Assembly (NCBI RefSeq): GCF_001679725.1 | Contig: NZ_CP016282.1 | Coordinates: 620,001-684,000, forward strand | Direction of reading: 5' to 3' | Length of the DNA stretch: 64,000 nucleotides | From: Cryobacterium arcticum | GTDB lineage: Bacteria; Actinomycetota; Actinomycetes; Actinomycetales; Microbacteriaceae | Shown: positions 63,828-64,000 of the stretch, piece after piece | How positions within the stretch are numbered: position 1 is the first letter of the stretch | How the letters are laid out: each line of letters begins with the position of its first letter | Notes under the pieces: generated by a model | The model's database searches: none | What the model was told of the DNA's origin: nothing | Seen by the model: the letters and a program-made list of their open reading frames with translations, nothing else | Made by a program: the position numbers and the translations under genes

Positions 63828-64000
63828 CTAGAGGGCCTGGCAGAAAGTGGGCAGAAGGTCGGTGGGCGCTCCGGCGGGGCACGGGTCGAAGGTGAAGACG
63901 ACGAGTGTGCCGAGCACGATCAGGATGACCACCGCGGCGAGGATCGCCGACTTGAGGATGCCGCGGCCGACACGCGTGGTGGCGTAGTCGTTCACGAGGG
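63828..64000 (-). CDS. sdhD: Succinate dehydrogenase membrane anchor subunit (partial)
   Basis: Only the last 56 codons lie in the window; the start is beyond the right edge. The visible part has [20 protein letters not shown], a membrane helix ([18 protein letters not shown]), and a C-terminal tail with two Cys ([19 protein letters not shown]). Its place 26 bp before sdhA, and the sdhCDAB order usual in actinobacteria, support the call. Confidence 0.75.
   Translation of the reverse strand, partial: LVNDYATTRVGRGILKSAILAAVVILIVLGTLVVFTFDPCPAGAPTDLLPTFCQAL

Overview
The window is high-GC chromosomal DNA from an actinobacterium. GTG starts, strong GC3, the order xth-trpS next to yihY and sdhDAB, and an FMN-riboswitch ribD-ribE-ribBA-ribH operon point to Microbacteriaceae, probably Cryobacterium or a close relative (inference from gene order and style; no search was run). 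I see no insertion sequence, phage gene, tRNA, rRNA or CRISPR array.

Layout. 0.07-12.3 kb: a TetR-type regulator diverges from an oligosaccharide-use operon made of a dipeptide/oligopeptide-type ABC importer (lipoprotein, permease, permease-ATPase fusion, ATPase) and three cytoplasmic glycosidases (GH42, GH3 with PA14 insert, GH43). 12.4-13.7 kb: an alpha/beta hydrolase bracketed by two related long inverted repeats, then a small membrane protein. 13.9-17.8 kb: a two-gene unit joining a cellulose-synthase-like GT2 to a secreted GH18 protein with two chitin-binding modules. 17.7-20.6 kb: an unusual two-halved sensor kinase and its LuxR-type response regulator. 20.8-29.1 kb: a LacI-controlled sugar locus (CUT1 ABC importer, GH78 rhamnosidase, GH43-like protein) with two visible LacI-type operators. 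29.1-30.9 kb: GNAT, winged-helix regulator and membrane protein with a palindrome on the promoter. 31.1-36.2 kb: a divergent G6PDH, a RamB-like regulator and divergent GTP-PEPCK.

36.2-37.3 kb is an 11-copy tandem array of a 99-bp unit, with a further copy at 46.5 kb. It is followed by a GH38 alpha-mannosidase, an ABC exporter, an MHS-type MFS transporter and a MASE1 histidine kinase divergent from a stand-alone receiver. 46.7-50.4 kb: the riboflavin operon. 50.5-55.8 kb: a SorC-type regulator divergent from glpD-glpF-glpK. 56.1-64.0 kb: HAD phosphatase, GNAT, trpS, xth, yihY, a small membrane protein and sdhB-sdhA-sdhD (the last cut by the window edge).

How it fits together: the left half is a carbohydrate-acquisition region for plant or microbial polysaccharide fragments. 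The middle and right supply central carbon (G6PDH, PEPCK, glycerol, succinate dehydrogenase) and cofactor functions. Several unrelated families of long intergenic hairpins and the 99-bp array are the least explained parts of the window.
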